64,000 nt of DNA from Streptomyces griseocarneus (lineage in GTDB: Bacteria; Actinomycetota; Actinomycetes; Streptomycetales; Streptomycetaceae), in assembly GCA_003674045.1 (NCBI GenBank), contig PENC01000009.1, positions 186,001-250,000 of the forward strand. The letters run 5' to 3'. The position numbers and the translations under genes were made by a program. This document shows, piece after piece, positions 41,391 to 47,947 of this stretch (positions are counted from its first letter, which is position 1; every line of letters begins with the position of its first letter). Below the pieces are notes generated by a model. It saw nothing but the letters and a program-made list of their open reading frames with translations. It did no database searches and was not told the DNA's origin.

Positions 41391-42212
41391 ATGAGAGCCT
41401 TCCTTGCACGTTCCGCGCACCGCCCCCGTTTCCTGGCCGGGCTGGTCTGTACGCTGTCCGCCGCCGTCCTGCCCACCGCGACCGCCGCCGACGTGCCGCC
41501 GGTGCGGTACGTCGCGCTGGGCGACTCGATCGCCTCCGGGGTGGGGGGCGGTGACTACGACGCCGCGAGCGGCAACTGCCTGCGCAGCAGCCACTCCTAT
41601 CCACAGCTGTGGACGGACTCCCACCAGGTCGCCGCCTTCACCTCCGCCGCCTGCGTGGGAGCCACCACCCAGGACGTCGTCGACAAACAGCTCGGCAAGC
41701 TGAGCCGCGACACGACGCTGGTCAGCATCACGGCCGGGGCCAACGACGTGGAGTTCACCAAGACCATGGCCGCCTGCACCATGGCGGGCTCGGACCAGGC
41801 ATGCCTGGACAAGGTCCACGCGGCGGAGGCCGCGATCCGCGACCGGCTCCCCCGCGCGCTCTCCGCCACCTACCGCGCCATCGGCGCGAAGGCCCCGAAG
41901 GCCCGGGTGACGGTCCTCGGCTACCCGCGCCTGTTCACCAAGGGCACCTGCCTGCTCGGCATGAGCACGGCCAAGCGCGAGGCCATCGACGAGGCCGCCG
42001 ACCAGCTCAACGCGGTCACCGAACGCGCCGCCCGCCAGCGCGGATTCGCTTTCGGCGATGCCGCGTCCGCGTTCGCGGGCCACGAGATCTGCACGAGGGA
42101 CGCGTGGATCCACTCGGTGCAGCTGTTCGCCCTGCAGGAGTCGTACCACCCGACGAAGCAGGGGTACGAGCGCGGCTACCTGCCGACGATGTCGGCGATC
42201 ACGGGCCGCTGA
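41391..42212 (+). CDS. secreted SGNH/GDSL esterase
   Basis: 273 residues from ATG at 41391. A signal peptide (RAFLARSAHRPRFLAG, then a Leu/Ala-rich core) ends near ATAADVPP. SGNH blocks are all visible: block I YVALGDSIASGVGGGDY (nucleophile Ser), block II Gly region, block III SITAGANDVEF (GxND) and block V YHPTKQGYERGY with the catalytic histidine. Six or more cysteines suggest disulfides in the exported enzyme. It is related to streptomycete secreted esterases acting on short acyl esters, lipids or suberin-like polymers. It is monocistronic. Confidence 0.88.
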   Translation: MRAFLARSAHRPRFLAGLVCTLSAAVLPTATAADVPPVRYVALGDSIASGVGGGDYDAASGNCLRSSHSYPQLWTDSHQVAAFTSAACVGATTQDVVDKQLGKLSRDTTLVSITAGANDVEFTKTMAACTMAGSDQACLDKVHAAEAAIRDRLPRALSATYRAIGAKAPKARVTVLGYPRLFTKGTCLLGMSTAKREAIDEAADQLNAVTERAARQRGFAFGDAASAFAGHEICTRDAWIHSVQLFALQESYHPTKQGYERGYLPTMSAITGR

Positions 42213-42262
42213 CCTGTAGTGGGGGCGGGCGACCTCGTCCGCCCCCACGCTCACCACCCACC

Positions 42263-42457
42263 TCAGCGCGCCGCCGAGGGCCCCTTCCCGGCCGAAACGT
42301 CGGGCGGGGCCGCTCCGTCCGCCGACGCCTCCCGCTCGCGCTGCAGGGTGCGCAGCTCCTCGTAGAGCTCCATGGCCCTGTGGGTCTCACCCAGGCGCCA
42401 GGCGGCGAGGTAGCGCAGCCGCAGGCGGATGATCTGGCGGTTGACGGGGTCGTTCAT
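42263..42457 (-). CDS. small helical protein of an XRE-linked pair
   Basis: 64 residues from ATG at 42457, with GGGAGG upstream; the start overlaps the stop of the upstream small gene (ATGA), so the two are translationally coupled. The sequence is a basic-acidic amphipathic helix (RQIIRLRLRYLAAWRLGETH, then RAMELYEELRTLQRERE) with a disordered Pro/Ala tail. No family function is known to me. Pairs like this commonly sit opposite XRE/DUF397 genes in Streptomyces, as they do here. Confidence 0.65.
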   Translation of the reverse strand: MNDPVNRQIIRLRLRYLAAWRLGETHRAMELYEELRTLQREREASADGAAPPDVSAGKGPSAAR

Positions 42458-42684
42458 GGCCGCGCCTCCCCGTGCGCGGCCCGCTTGTGCGCGGCGAGTT
42501 CGTCGAGGATGCGGCGTTCCGCGGGACGGTTGCCGCGCTCCCACGCGCGCAGTCTGTCGTCCGTCAGCCGCATGCACACCGAACAGGGTCGGCCCTTTGT
42601 ACGCCACTCCGGGCCGGATGAATGGGGTACGGCGACGATGTCACCGATCTGTGGGATATAAGCGGCTGTTTCCGTGTACGGCAT
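42454..42684 (-). CDS. small conserved hypothetical protein of an XRE-linked pair
   Basis: 76 residues; MPYTETAAYIPQIGDIVAVP begins a beta-rich segment, and RPCSVCMRLTDDRLRAWERG contains a CxxC-like pair (CSVC) that could bind a metal. The C-terminal ERRILDELAAHKRAAHG is helical. It overlaps the next gene by ATGA, forming a two-gene unit divergent from the XRE regulator (140 bp between starts). Function is unknown. The gene arrangement suggests control by, or co-function with, that regulator. Confidence 0.65.
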   Translation of the reverse strand: MPYTETAAYIPQIGDIVAVPHSSGPEWRTKGRPCSVCMRLTDDRLRAWERGNRPAERRILDELAAHKRAAHGEARP

Positions 42685-42823
42685 GGGAGTCCTCGCGCAT
42701 CATGTGGGCCAACGGCGTCCGCGCGCCGTAACTGCCCTGGGTACGAACAGCGTTGTCCCCCGCCGCGTGCGACGGCAACGTCTGGTCCGTTCCAGGGCCA
42801 ACCGTCACAGGAGGGGGTCACCC

Positions 42824-43750
42824 ATGAAACGGCGCCCGACACGCACGAACGCCTTCGTCTTCGGCATGCTGCTGAAGCACTTCCGCGAGGTCGCGGGCCT
42901 GACGCAGGAAGAACTCGGCAAGCAGGCCCATTGCGACCGATCCCTGATCGCCCGCATCGAAGCGGGGACTCGTTCGCCCAGGGAGGATCTGGTCAAGCGC
43001 TGCGATGCGCTGCTGCCGACCGAGGGGGCGCTCCATCGCTTGTGGGTGGAAATCGACTGGTCGTCCCAGGAAGTTGAATACCCTGACTGGTTCGACCGCC
43101 GGGTCGAGATGGAGGCGGAGTGCACGTCTTTACACGCATACTCCAGCGAAGTAGTACCAGGGCTGCTGCAAACAGAAGACTACGTACGTGCCATGTTCTC
43201 ATGTCCTCCCGACGCAACCGATCCCGCGACAGTGGAGGAACGGGTACGAGCGCGCCTCAGCAGGCAACATCGGTTCCTGGCCACGACAGATCCGCTCTTG
43301 ATGGTTGTGTTGGCCGAGAGCTGTATCCGCAACGTGGTGCAGAGCCATGAAGTGATGCACAGGCAATGCGCCCACCTCCTAACGGTCGGCAAACGCCCGA
43401 ATATTCGCATTCAGGTAGCGCCTGCCCGCGCCTCGAACCTGGTGCGCCCGAAGAACTCGATGTCCATCATCAGGCTCCCGAACAGGGCGGAGTGGATCTA
43501 CACGGAGTCACTGGAGCACGGTCACTTCAGCGACGAACCACATATCGTGCGGAAGTACACGCGCGCCTATGATTTCTTGAGAGCCGACTGTCTGTCCGTC
43601 AGCGACTCCGCCGAGCTGATCAGTGAAGCAATGGAAGGGTATCGGCGCGATGAGCAGTTACTGGACCAAGAGCAGCTACAGCCACGGGGACGGGGGCGAC
43701 TGCGTGGAAACCGCCCCCGCTACCCCCGCCCTCGCCGTCCCCGTGCGTGA
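42824..43750 (+). CDS. XRE-family regulator with DUF5753 (Scr1-type), containing a TTA codon
   Basis: 308 residues from ATG at 42824, with AGGAGGGGG upstream. The helix-turn-helix spans LLKHFREVAGLTQEELGKQA and CDRSLIARIEAGTRSPRED. The DUF5753 sensor domain (about 95-280) includes YSSEVVPGLLQTEDYVRAMF and IRLPNRAEWIYTESLEHG. Codon 103 is TTA (43130-43132), which implies bldA dependence. The last 25 residues are a low-complexity Arg/Pro/Gly tail produced where the frame runs on through the start of the DUF397 gene; the genes overlap by 101 bp. Such XRE-DUF397 pairs behave as regulator plus partner in streptomycete development. Confidence 0.85.
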   Translation: MKRRPTRTNAFVFGMLLKHFREVAGLTQEELGKQAHCDRSLIARIEAGTRSPREDLVKRCDALLPTEGALHRLWVEIDWSSQEVEYPDWFDRRVEMEAECTSLHAYSSEVVPGLLQTEDYVRAMFSCPPDATDPATVEERVRARLSRQHRFLATTDPLLMVVLAESCIRNVVQSHEVMHRQCAHLLTVGKRPNIRIQVAPARASNLVRPKNSMSIIRLPNRAEWIYTESLEHGHFSDEPHIVRKYTRAYDFLRADCLSVSDSAELISEAMEGYRRDEQLLDQEQLQPRGRGRLRGNRPRYPRPRRPRA

Positions 43751-43832
43751 CTCCAAGAACCCCGGCGGCCGGGCGCTCGCCATACCCCACCCCGCCTGGT
43801 CGTCCTTCATAAGCAACGTCAAGGTGGGCTGA
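43650..43832 (+). CDS. DUF397-family protein, partner of the XRE regulator
   Basis: 60 residues from ATG at 43650. The diagnostic DUF397 core is WTKSSYSHGDGGDCVETAP, followed by VPVRDSKNPGGRALAIP and WSSFISNVK. These tiny proteins accompany DUF5753 XRE regulators throughout Streptomyces (BldB/WhiJ-associated families) and bind or modulate them. Here the start lies 101 bp inside the regulator gene rather than after it, a much larger overlap than the usual few bases. Confidence 0.85.
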   Translation: MSSYWTKSSYSHGDGGDCVETAPATPALAVPVRDSKNPGGRALAIPHPAWSSFISNVKVG

Positions 43833-43977
43833 ACCCGCACTCCAGCGCGGCTCGGCTGCGGCGCCGGGCTCGCGCGAGACCCTGTGGCGCGGACGGCGGT
43901 ACAGCAACCCTCAGCGCGATACCGTGGTGCCCTGCTGCCTGCCCGGTGCCGTCAGCATCCGAAGGGAGAGCGAGCTT

Positions 43978-44247
43978 GTGAGCGCACAACCCGTAGAGCC
44001 GTACGGCCGTCCGGAGGCCACGCACCGTCCGGACACCGTCCTTGCCGTGCTGCGTGCCCTCCCTGGGCACTTGCGGCACCAGTTCGCCGACGCCGTCGCG
44101 GGCGCCCCCGACGACGAAGCCGTCAAGCACCTCGTGGGGCTGTGGGGCGGCATCGCGGTGTTCGAGAGGAATCCGGCGGTCCACGCCGCGTTCGACCAAG
44201 CCGAGGCCGACACTCTGCCGGTCGTGCCTCACGAGGCCGCCCAGTGA
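43978..44247 (+). CDS. DUF6247-like probable antitoxin
   Basis: 89 residues from GTG at 43978, with AAGGGAG nine nt upstream. It begins SAQPVEPYGRPEATHRPDT, followed by LRALPGHLRHQFADAVAGAP. It is acidic and helical and resembles DUF6247 proteins that precede RelE-like toxins in actinomycetes. Its stop overlaps the toxin start (GTGA), giving translational coupling of antitoxin before toxin. It is expected to bind and neutralise the downstream protein. Antitoxin activity is inferred from arrangement. Confidence 0.65.
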   Translation: MSAQPVEPYGRPEATHRPDTVLAVLRALPGHLRHQFADAVAGAPDDEAVKHLVGLWGGIAVFERNPAVHAAFDQAEADTLPVVPHEAAQ

Positions 44248-44498
44248 CCTATTGCGTTGCTCTGACGCCGGATGCGGACAAGAAGTACGCGGCACTCGAC
44301 GAGTACGACCAGCGCCTCCTGGATACCGCTCTTGCCAAGCTGGCCGCCGATCCCTTCGACGCGGCGGTGTCCATCGCCTATCCCGGACGTGGCAGCGAGG
44401 ACTTCCGCTCCGCCTTCGTGTTTGGAATCGCCATGGTCTACGTCGTCTCCCGGGGCACCACTCCGCCCCGCATCACGATCACCGACTTCGACCTGTAG
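44244..44498 (+). CDS. RelE/ParE-superfamily probable toxin
   Basis: 84 residues from GTG at 44244, overlapping the upstream stop by GTGA. The RelE fold is suggested by VALTPDADKKYAALDEYDQR, the helix LLDTALAKLAADPFDAAVSI, and the terminal strands FRSAFVFGIAMVYVVSRG and RITITDFDL. In RelE-type toxins these carry the basic catalytic residues of an mRNA interferase. Here basic residues near the C-terminal strands are few, so ribosome-dependent cleavage is not assured. It forms a two-gene module with the DUF6247-like gene. A truncated repeat follows at 44578. Confidence 0.65.
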   Translation: MTYCVALTPDADKKYAALDEYDQRLLDTALAKLAADPFDAAVSIAYPGRGSEDFRSAFVFGIAMVYVVSRGTTPPRITITDFDL

Positions 44499-44577
44499 CA
44501 GCCCGTACGAGGCCTTTCGCAAGGCGTGGTTGCCGGACGAGACGCTCGCCCCGCCCCCTTACAGCCCCGAACGCACC

Positions 44578-44657
44578 GTGGGGGCCCGCCCGTTCGGCGA
44601 CCCCCCACAACGTCCCGCGGTCGCTCGGAAGAACGCGTGCTCCAGGTGGTAGTAGCC
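44578..44657. repeat. 80-bp direct repeat, left copy (remnant of an I66-like gene 3' end)
   Basis: 70 of 80 positions match 47161-47240 without gaps. On the minus strand it encodes GYYHLEHAFF, corresponding to GYYQLEHTIF at the end of the intact gene; the stop TGA has become CGA. The terminator-like stem GTGGGGG...CCCCCAC is kept (44578-44608). It bounds the GntR-NUDIX cassette on the left. Confidence 0.8.
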
Positions 44658-44670
44658 CATGTGGGGACGG

Positions 44671-45426
44671 TCAGTCGCGGGGACGCTTATAGGCATAGCA
44701 GGTGTACCGGTCGCCGTGGGTGATGTACTCGCCGTACTCGATGACCGTCCCCTCCGCGTCGAAGAGGCTGTTGTACCCGACGAGCAGGGCAGCCGGCCGC
44801 TCGGTGATTCCGAGAAGCTCGGCTTCCTCATCCGTTGCCACGCGAGCGCCGACCAGATCCTGGCCGTCCTGCCAAGACCAGCCCGCATGCTCCTCGATGG
44901 CCTTCGGGGTGCCACCGACGATCCGCTCCGTCCGGAGCAACTGGGGTACGCGCTCACCAAGTTCTGCCGCGAACCATGAGGTGGAGGACGAGACCGGGGT
45001 GTCGTCCTCGCCGAACGTCACCCGCTGCCGACGGATCACATCCGCGCCCTCTTCCAGCCCGAGAGCGAGCGCGACGCGCTCCGGGGCCGCCTGGATGTCA
45101 GCGGAAAGAATCTTCGCGTAGTGGCCGCGCGGATAGATGCGCCCAGTGGTCTCGGCGGCCTGAAAACGCTCGGCCGGGGAGTGGTGCAAGGTGGCGCGTG
45201 AAGTGACGACGGTACCGGCGCCCTGCTTGGGGGTCACGAGATTCTCGTGGCGCAGTTCTTTGAGGACCTTCGCCGCGGTGGCCCGCGAGATACCCCAGTC
45301 GGCAGCGAGTTGCCGCTCGGAAGGAACCGTATCGCCCTCGGCCAGCCGGCCGCTGACGATCCGGTCGCGCAGGTGGTTGAGCACCTGCATGTACGGCGGC
45401 AGTGAGTGCGCGATCTCGGGAGGCAT
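44671..45426 (-). CDS. GntR-family regulator (UTRA type)
   Basis: 251 residues from ATG at 45426, with AAGGAG upstream. The GntR winged helix spans PPYMQVLNHLRDRIVSGRLA, GDTVPSERQLAADWGISRAT and AAKVLKELRHENLVTPKQGA. The UTRA ligand domain (about 90-245) includes EEGADVIRRQRVTFGEDDTP and ends ITHGDRYTCYAYKRP. Such proteins repress until a small ligand binds. It is divergent from the NUDIX gene, and two palindromes (45491-45506 and 45527-45542) lie between them. It ends 13 bp from the left direct repeat. Confidence 0.88.
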   Translation of the reverse strand: MPPEIAHSLPPYMQVLNHLRDRIVSGRLAEGDTVPSERQLAADWGISRATAAKVLKELRHENLVTPKQGAGTVVTSRATLHHSPAERFQAAETTGRIYPRGHYAKILSADIQAAPERVALALGLEEGADVIRRQRVTFGEDDTPVSSSTSWFAAELGERVPQLLRTERIVGGTPKAIEEHAGWSWQDGQDLVGARVATDEEAELLGITERPAALLVGYNSLFDAEGTVIEYGEYITHGDRYTCYAYKRPRD

Positions 45427-45490
45427 TCGACTCTCCTTCAGGCAGTGCGCCAGGCCCTTGGCAGCGTAGCGCGAACTCGCCCTATTGGCT

Positions 45491-45542
45491 GGTGGCTTAG
45501 GCCACCAGCCACACTTGACAGTGGAGTGTGGCCTAGGCCACA
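45491..45542. promoter_or_regulatory. twin palindromic operators and TTGACA box between GntR and NUDIX genes
   Basis: Site 1 GGTGGC-TTAG-GCCACC (45491-45506) and site 2 TGTGGCCTAGGCCACA (45527-45542, a perfect 16-bp palindrome) share the core TGGCYTAGGCCA. Their centres are 36 bp apart. TTGACA (45515-45520) lies between them on the plus strand. This is the expected layout for repression or looping by the adjacent GntR protein. Confidence 0.7.
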
Positions 45543-45644
45543 TTGAGCATACAGCTCACGGTGCGCGTTTGGACGACTACTCGGGGATGCGTCATTGTGA
45601 TCCGTCCGGCTCAGCGCCCGTCGCTCACCGAAAGCAGGCATCAG

Positions 45645-46100
45645 ATGAAGCGGATCGTCGCCCGACTGTGGCGGATCATCCGAGGACCGATGCAGTGGCG
45701 CGTCCTGTGGCTCGCGCACGCGAAGTTCATGGTCGGCGTGACCGGCGTCGTCCGCGACGACCAGGGCAACGTCCTGCTCCTGCGTCACCGCATGTGGCCC
45801 GCGGACAGGCCCTGGGGGCTGCCCACGGGTTACGCGATCAAGGGCGAGGAGTTCCCGCTCACCATCGCTCGCGAAGTGAAGGAAGAAACCGGGCTCGACG
45901 TCAAGGCCGGTCAGCTCGTGCACCTCAAGAGCGGCTACAAGCTCCGGCTCGAAGTGGCCTACGAAGCCCAACTGGCCGGAGGCACTCTCAAGATCGACTC
46001 ATTCGAAATCTTGGAGGCATCATGGTTCTCCCCGGACGCCCTGCCCGAGGGACTCCAGGAGACGCACCGGGCCCTGATCCTCGGCAAAACGACGGCCTGA
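45645..46100 (+). CDS. NUDIX hydrolase
   Basis: 151 residues from ATG at 45645, with AGCAGG upstream. The Nudix box is complete: G-x5-E-x7-REVKEETGL within GYAIKGEEFPLTIAREVKEE. An N-terminal basic helix (MKRIVARLWRIIRGPMQW) precedes the fold and might contact membrane or nucleic acid. Family members hydrolyse nucleoside diphosphates linked to another moiety. The substrate is not readable here. It is the first gene of a GntR-controlled pair and overlaps the next gene by 79 bp. Confidence 0.9.
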   Translation: MKRIVARLWRIIRGPMQWRVLWLAHAKFMVGVTGVVRDDQGNVLLLRHRMWPADRPWGLPTGYAIKGEEFPLTIAREVKEETGLDVKAGQLVHLKSGYKLRLEVAYEAQLAGGTLKIDSFEILEASWFSPDALPEGLQETHRALILGKTTA

Positions 46101-47125
46101 CCGGCCGGCTCCTTGCCCCCAATGAGCATCTGGTCGGCACCGACACCGCGCCGCTGCTGGCAGCTCTGACTCACCTGCGTACCTCCGACAGCCTCGCCGC
46201 GCAGCACCCCGAACACACCTTCTTGCCCTTGCCGGAGGCTCTGAGCCGGTGGCAGGAGGCCGGGGCGGACGTGACCCCGTTCCACAACGGACACGCCATA
46301 CTGCGCGATCGGTATGCCGAGCTCGGCCTGCGTCGCCTCCTCCCGCCCGAGCGGGTCCTGGTCGCGGTTCACTCGACCCGCCCTGGGGCCTTCGGAGGCT
46401 TCCACCACCCCAATCAGGGCTACCGACACCTGCAGATGCGGGCCGTGCTCACCATGTACGGCCACATGAACGAGGGCCTGCCCCAAGCTCCCGCGCTCGC
46501 CGTCCTGGACCTGCTGCGGGCCTACGCACACGATTGCCTGCACTACGGCTCCTACCGCAGCTACCAGCTGCAAGGGAACAAAGTGGTCCGCACCCGCTAC
46601 GGCCTCAACTTCCGTCGCCACGACGGGCGAAGTTACTCGGCTCCCGACCGAGGAGGCTTCCCCGCTACCCGGAACATCGGGATCGTGATGGAGGGAGCCT
46701 GCGACCGCGAGGCCCGCTCGATCACCCGCCGGACCGCCGACGAGCACGGCATCACCGCGGCCGGGGTCGACGGCTTCGCCTTCCGCGATGTCACGGGTCG
46801 GCTGAGCCCTGCGGACGCCGTCGACCTGGCCGACGCTCCGCAGGTTCCGGGTACGGAGAGCGCGGCGTACCTCGCCTCCCTGGGCACGTACGAAACCAAC
46901 GTCAATGCCCGGTACAGGGCGTTCCTCGCGGAGATCGGCCAGGTGGAAGCCGAAGATCTCCACTCCCTGATCCTGTCCTCCGCCATCAGCGGGGACATGA
47001 CCCTGCTGTGCGCGTGGCTCGAACGGCGATACGGACCGGGCACGTTCGCCGCCATGTTCATGGCCCCCGGCTACCTCTCGCTCAGCGGCTCGGTGGACCA
47101 CAACGGTCTGATGCTCGCCAGCTGA
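46022..47125 (+). CDS. unrecognised 367-residue protein of the GntR-NUDIX cassette
   Basis: Start ATG at 46022 is supported by GGAGG four nt upstream, although it lies 79 bp inside the NUDIX gene in another frame. Visible segments include HSTRPGAFGGFHHPNQGYRH, then MYGHMNEGLPQAP, and AYAHDCLHYGSYRSYQLQ, whose His/Asp/Cys/His cluster could bind a metal. IGIVMEGACDREARSITRR also occurs. The C-terminal half is mostly helical. No signal peptide or membrane helix is seen. I do not recognise a family. Translation coupled to a NUDIX enzyme suggests they act on one substrate. A hairpin at 47161-47191 follows. Confidence 0.7.
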   Translation: MVLPGRPARGTPGDAPGPDPRQNDGLTGRLLAPNEHLVGTDTAPLLAALTHLRTSDSLAAQHPEHTFLPLPEALSRWQEAGADVTPFHNGHAILRDRYAELGLRRLLPPERVLVAVHSTRPGAFGGFHHPNQGYRHLQMRAVLTMYGHMNEGLPQAPALAVLDLLRAYAHDCLHYGSYRSYQLQGNKVVRTRYGLNFRRHDGRSYSAPDRGGFPATRNIGIVMEGACDREARSITRRTADEHGITAAGVDGFAFRDVTGRLSPADAVDLADAPQVPGTESAAYLASLGTYETNVNARYRAFLAEIGQVEAEDLHSLILSSAISGDMTLLCAWLERRYGPGTFAAMFMAPGYLSLSGSVDHNGLMLAS

Positions 47126-47160
47126 GAACGTCCGCGAGCCCTTCTGGCTCCGAAAGCGTT

Positions 47161-47191
47161 GTGGGGGCCCGCCTGTTCGGCGAACCCCCAC
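47161..47191. terminator. bidirectional terminator
   Basis: GTGGGGG (47161-47167) pairs with CCCCCAC (47185-47191), with CGCC/GGCG inside. It sits between the convergent ends of the unknown gene and the I66-like gene. Confidence 0.65.
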
Positions 47192-47240
47192 AACGTCCCG
47201 CGGTGAATCAGAAGATCGTGTGCTCCAGCTGGTAGTAACC
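47161..47240. repeat. 80-bp direct repeat, right copy (3' end of the I66-like gene plus terminator)
   Basis: It contains the last ten codons and stop of the beta-trefoil gene and the hairpin downstream of it. Partner of 44578-44657. Confidence 0.8.
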
Positions 47241-47624
47241 CGCCTCCGGCGCATTCGCGTCGACGAGTTTGATCTGCGCGTTCGGCGTGGGGGCGCTCAG
47301 CACGAGGCCCTTCTGGGAGCGGATGGTGAAGCCCCGCGGCCCGGCCACGAAGGTCCACGCCACCGGCGTGCCCTCCTTGGCCCAGAGGAGATCCGTGTTG
47401 TCGTCCGTGAGGAAGACGTCGGGCTCGATCTCGAGGTTGATGTTGTACTGGCCGGGCAGCGCGTCGCCGATCTGCTCGATCCGCCAGTGCTGGAGGAACG
47501 GCGGAATCATCGGCGACCGCGAGATGACCGGGGTACCGTGCTCGACAGCGTGCGCGCCCCGCGTCAGGTAGAGGTGCCTGCTCTCGATCCTGTAGACGCC
47601 GGAGGTCACTTGGATGTCGGCCAT
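47208..47624 (-). CDS. beta-trefoil protein, I66 serine-protease-inhibitor-like
   Basis: 138 residues from ATG at 47624. Three similar beta-rich segments (VTSGVYRIESRHLYLTRGAH, LEIEPDVFLTDDNTDLLWAK, VAGPRGFTIRSQKGLVLSAP) suggest a trefoil. The ending YYQLEHTIF is characteristic of proteins annotated as I66-family inhibitors in Streptomyces. There is no signal peptide, so it is cytoplasmic or exported unusually. It may inhibit proteases or bind sugars. A decayed copy of its 3' end lies 2.6 kb away at 44578-44657. Family assignment is by pattern memory and moderate in certainty. Confidence 0.6.
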   Translation of the reverse strand: MADIQVTSGVYRIESRHLYLTRGAHAVEHGTPVISRSPMIPPFLQHWRIEQIGDALPGQYNINLEIEPDVFLTDDNTDLLWAKEGTPVAWTFVAGPRGFTIRSQKGLVLSAPTPNAQIKLVDANAPEAGYYQLEHTIF

Positions 47625-47947
47625 GGTGTCCGAACCCCTCTTCCGTCGGAACTGACAGTCGGTGCTGCCGGTGCGCATACCACTCTCCCCGTACACCCCG
47701 GAGCGGAACAGAGTCGATTAACGTCACGCCGAACGTGGCCCGTTGACGGGTCCGTTACACCCCCACCCCCCGCCTGAAATGTGACCCAGCCCACTTCCGG
47801 CATGGTTGATCGATGCCGCCCTGGCCGGAACGCACCGGTGCCCGGCGTGTCGTACGGCCGGAGGTGCCTTCTTTACGTCTCCGCACGGAATGGCTACGGC
47901 AGATGGCCCGGCCAGACGGCCGGGCCACCCGATGAAGACCAGAGCGC
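47625..47947. other. gene-free 323-bp region
   Basis: Promoter side of the I66-like gene and 3' flank of the MFS gene. Apart from the terminator at 47905-47926, I see no repeat, RNA gene or credible frame. Confidence 0.5.
47905..47926 (-). terminator. terminator of the MFS gene
   Basis: GGCCCGGCC-AGAC-GGCCGGGCC, a perfect 9-bp stem and tetraloop, 22 bp beyond the MFS stop codon. Confidence 0.7.

Noticed and set aside
44578..47240. Repeat-bounded cassette as an integrative plasmid (AICE) because of its KorSA-like GntR gene
   Set aside because: No integrase, replication initiator or FtsK/Tra gene is present; only three genes lie between the repeats.
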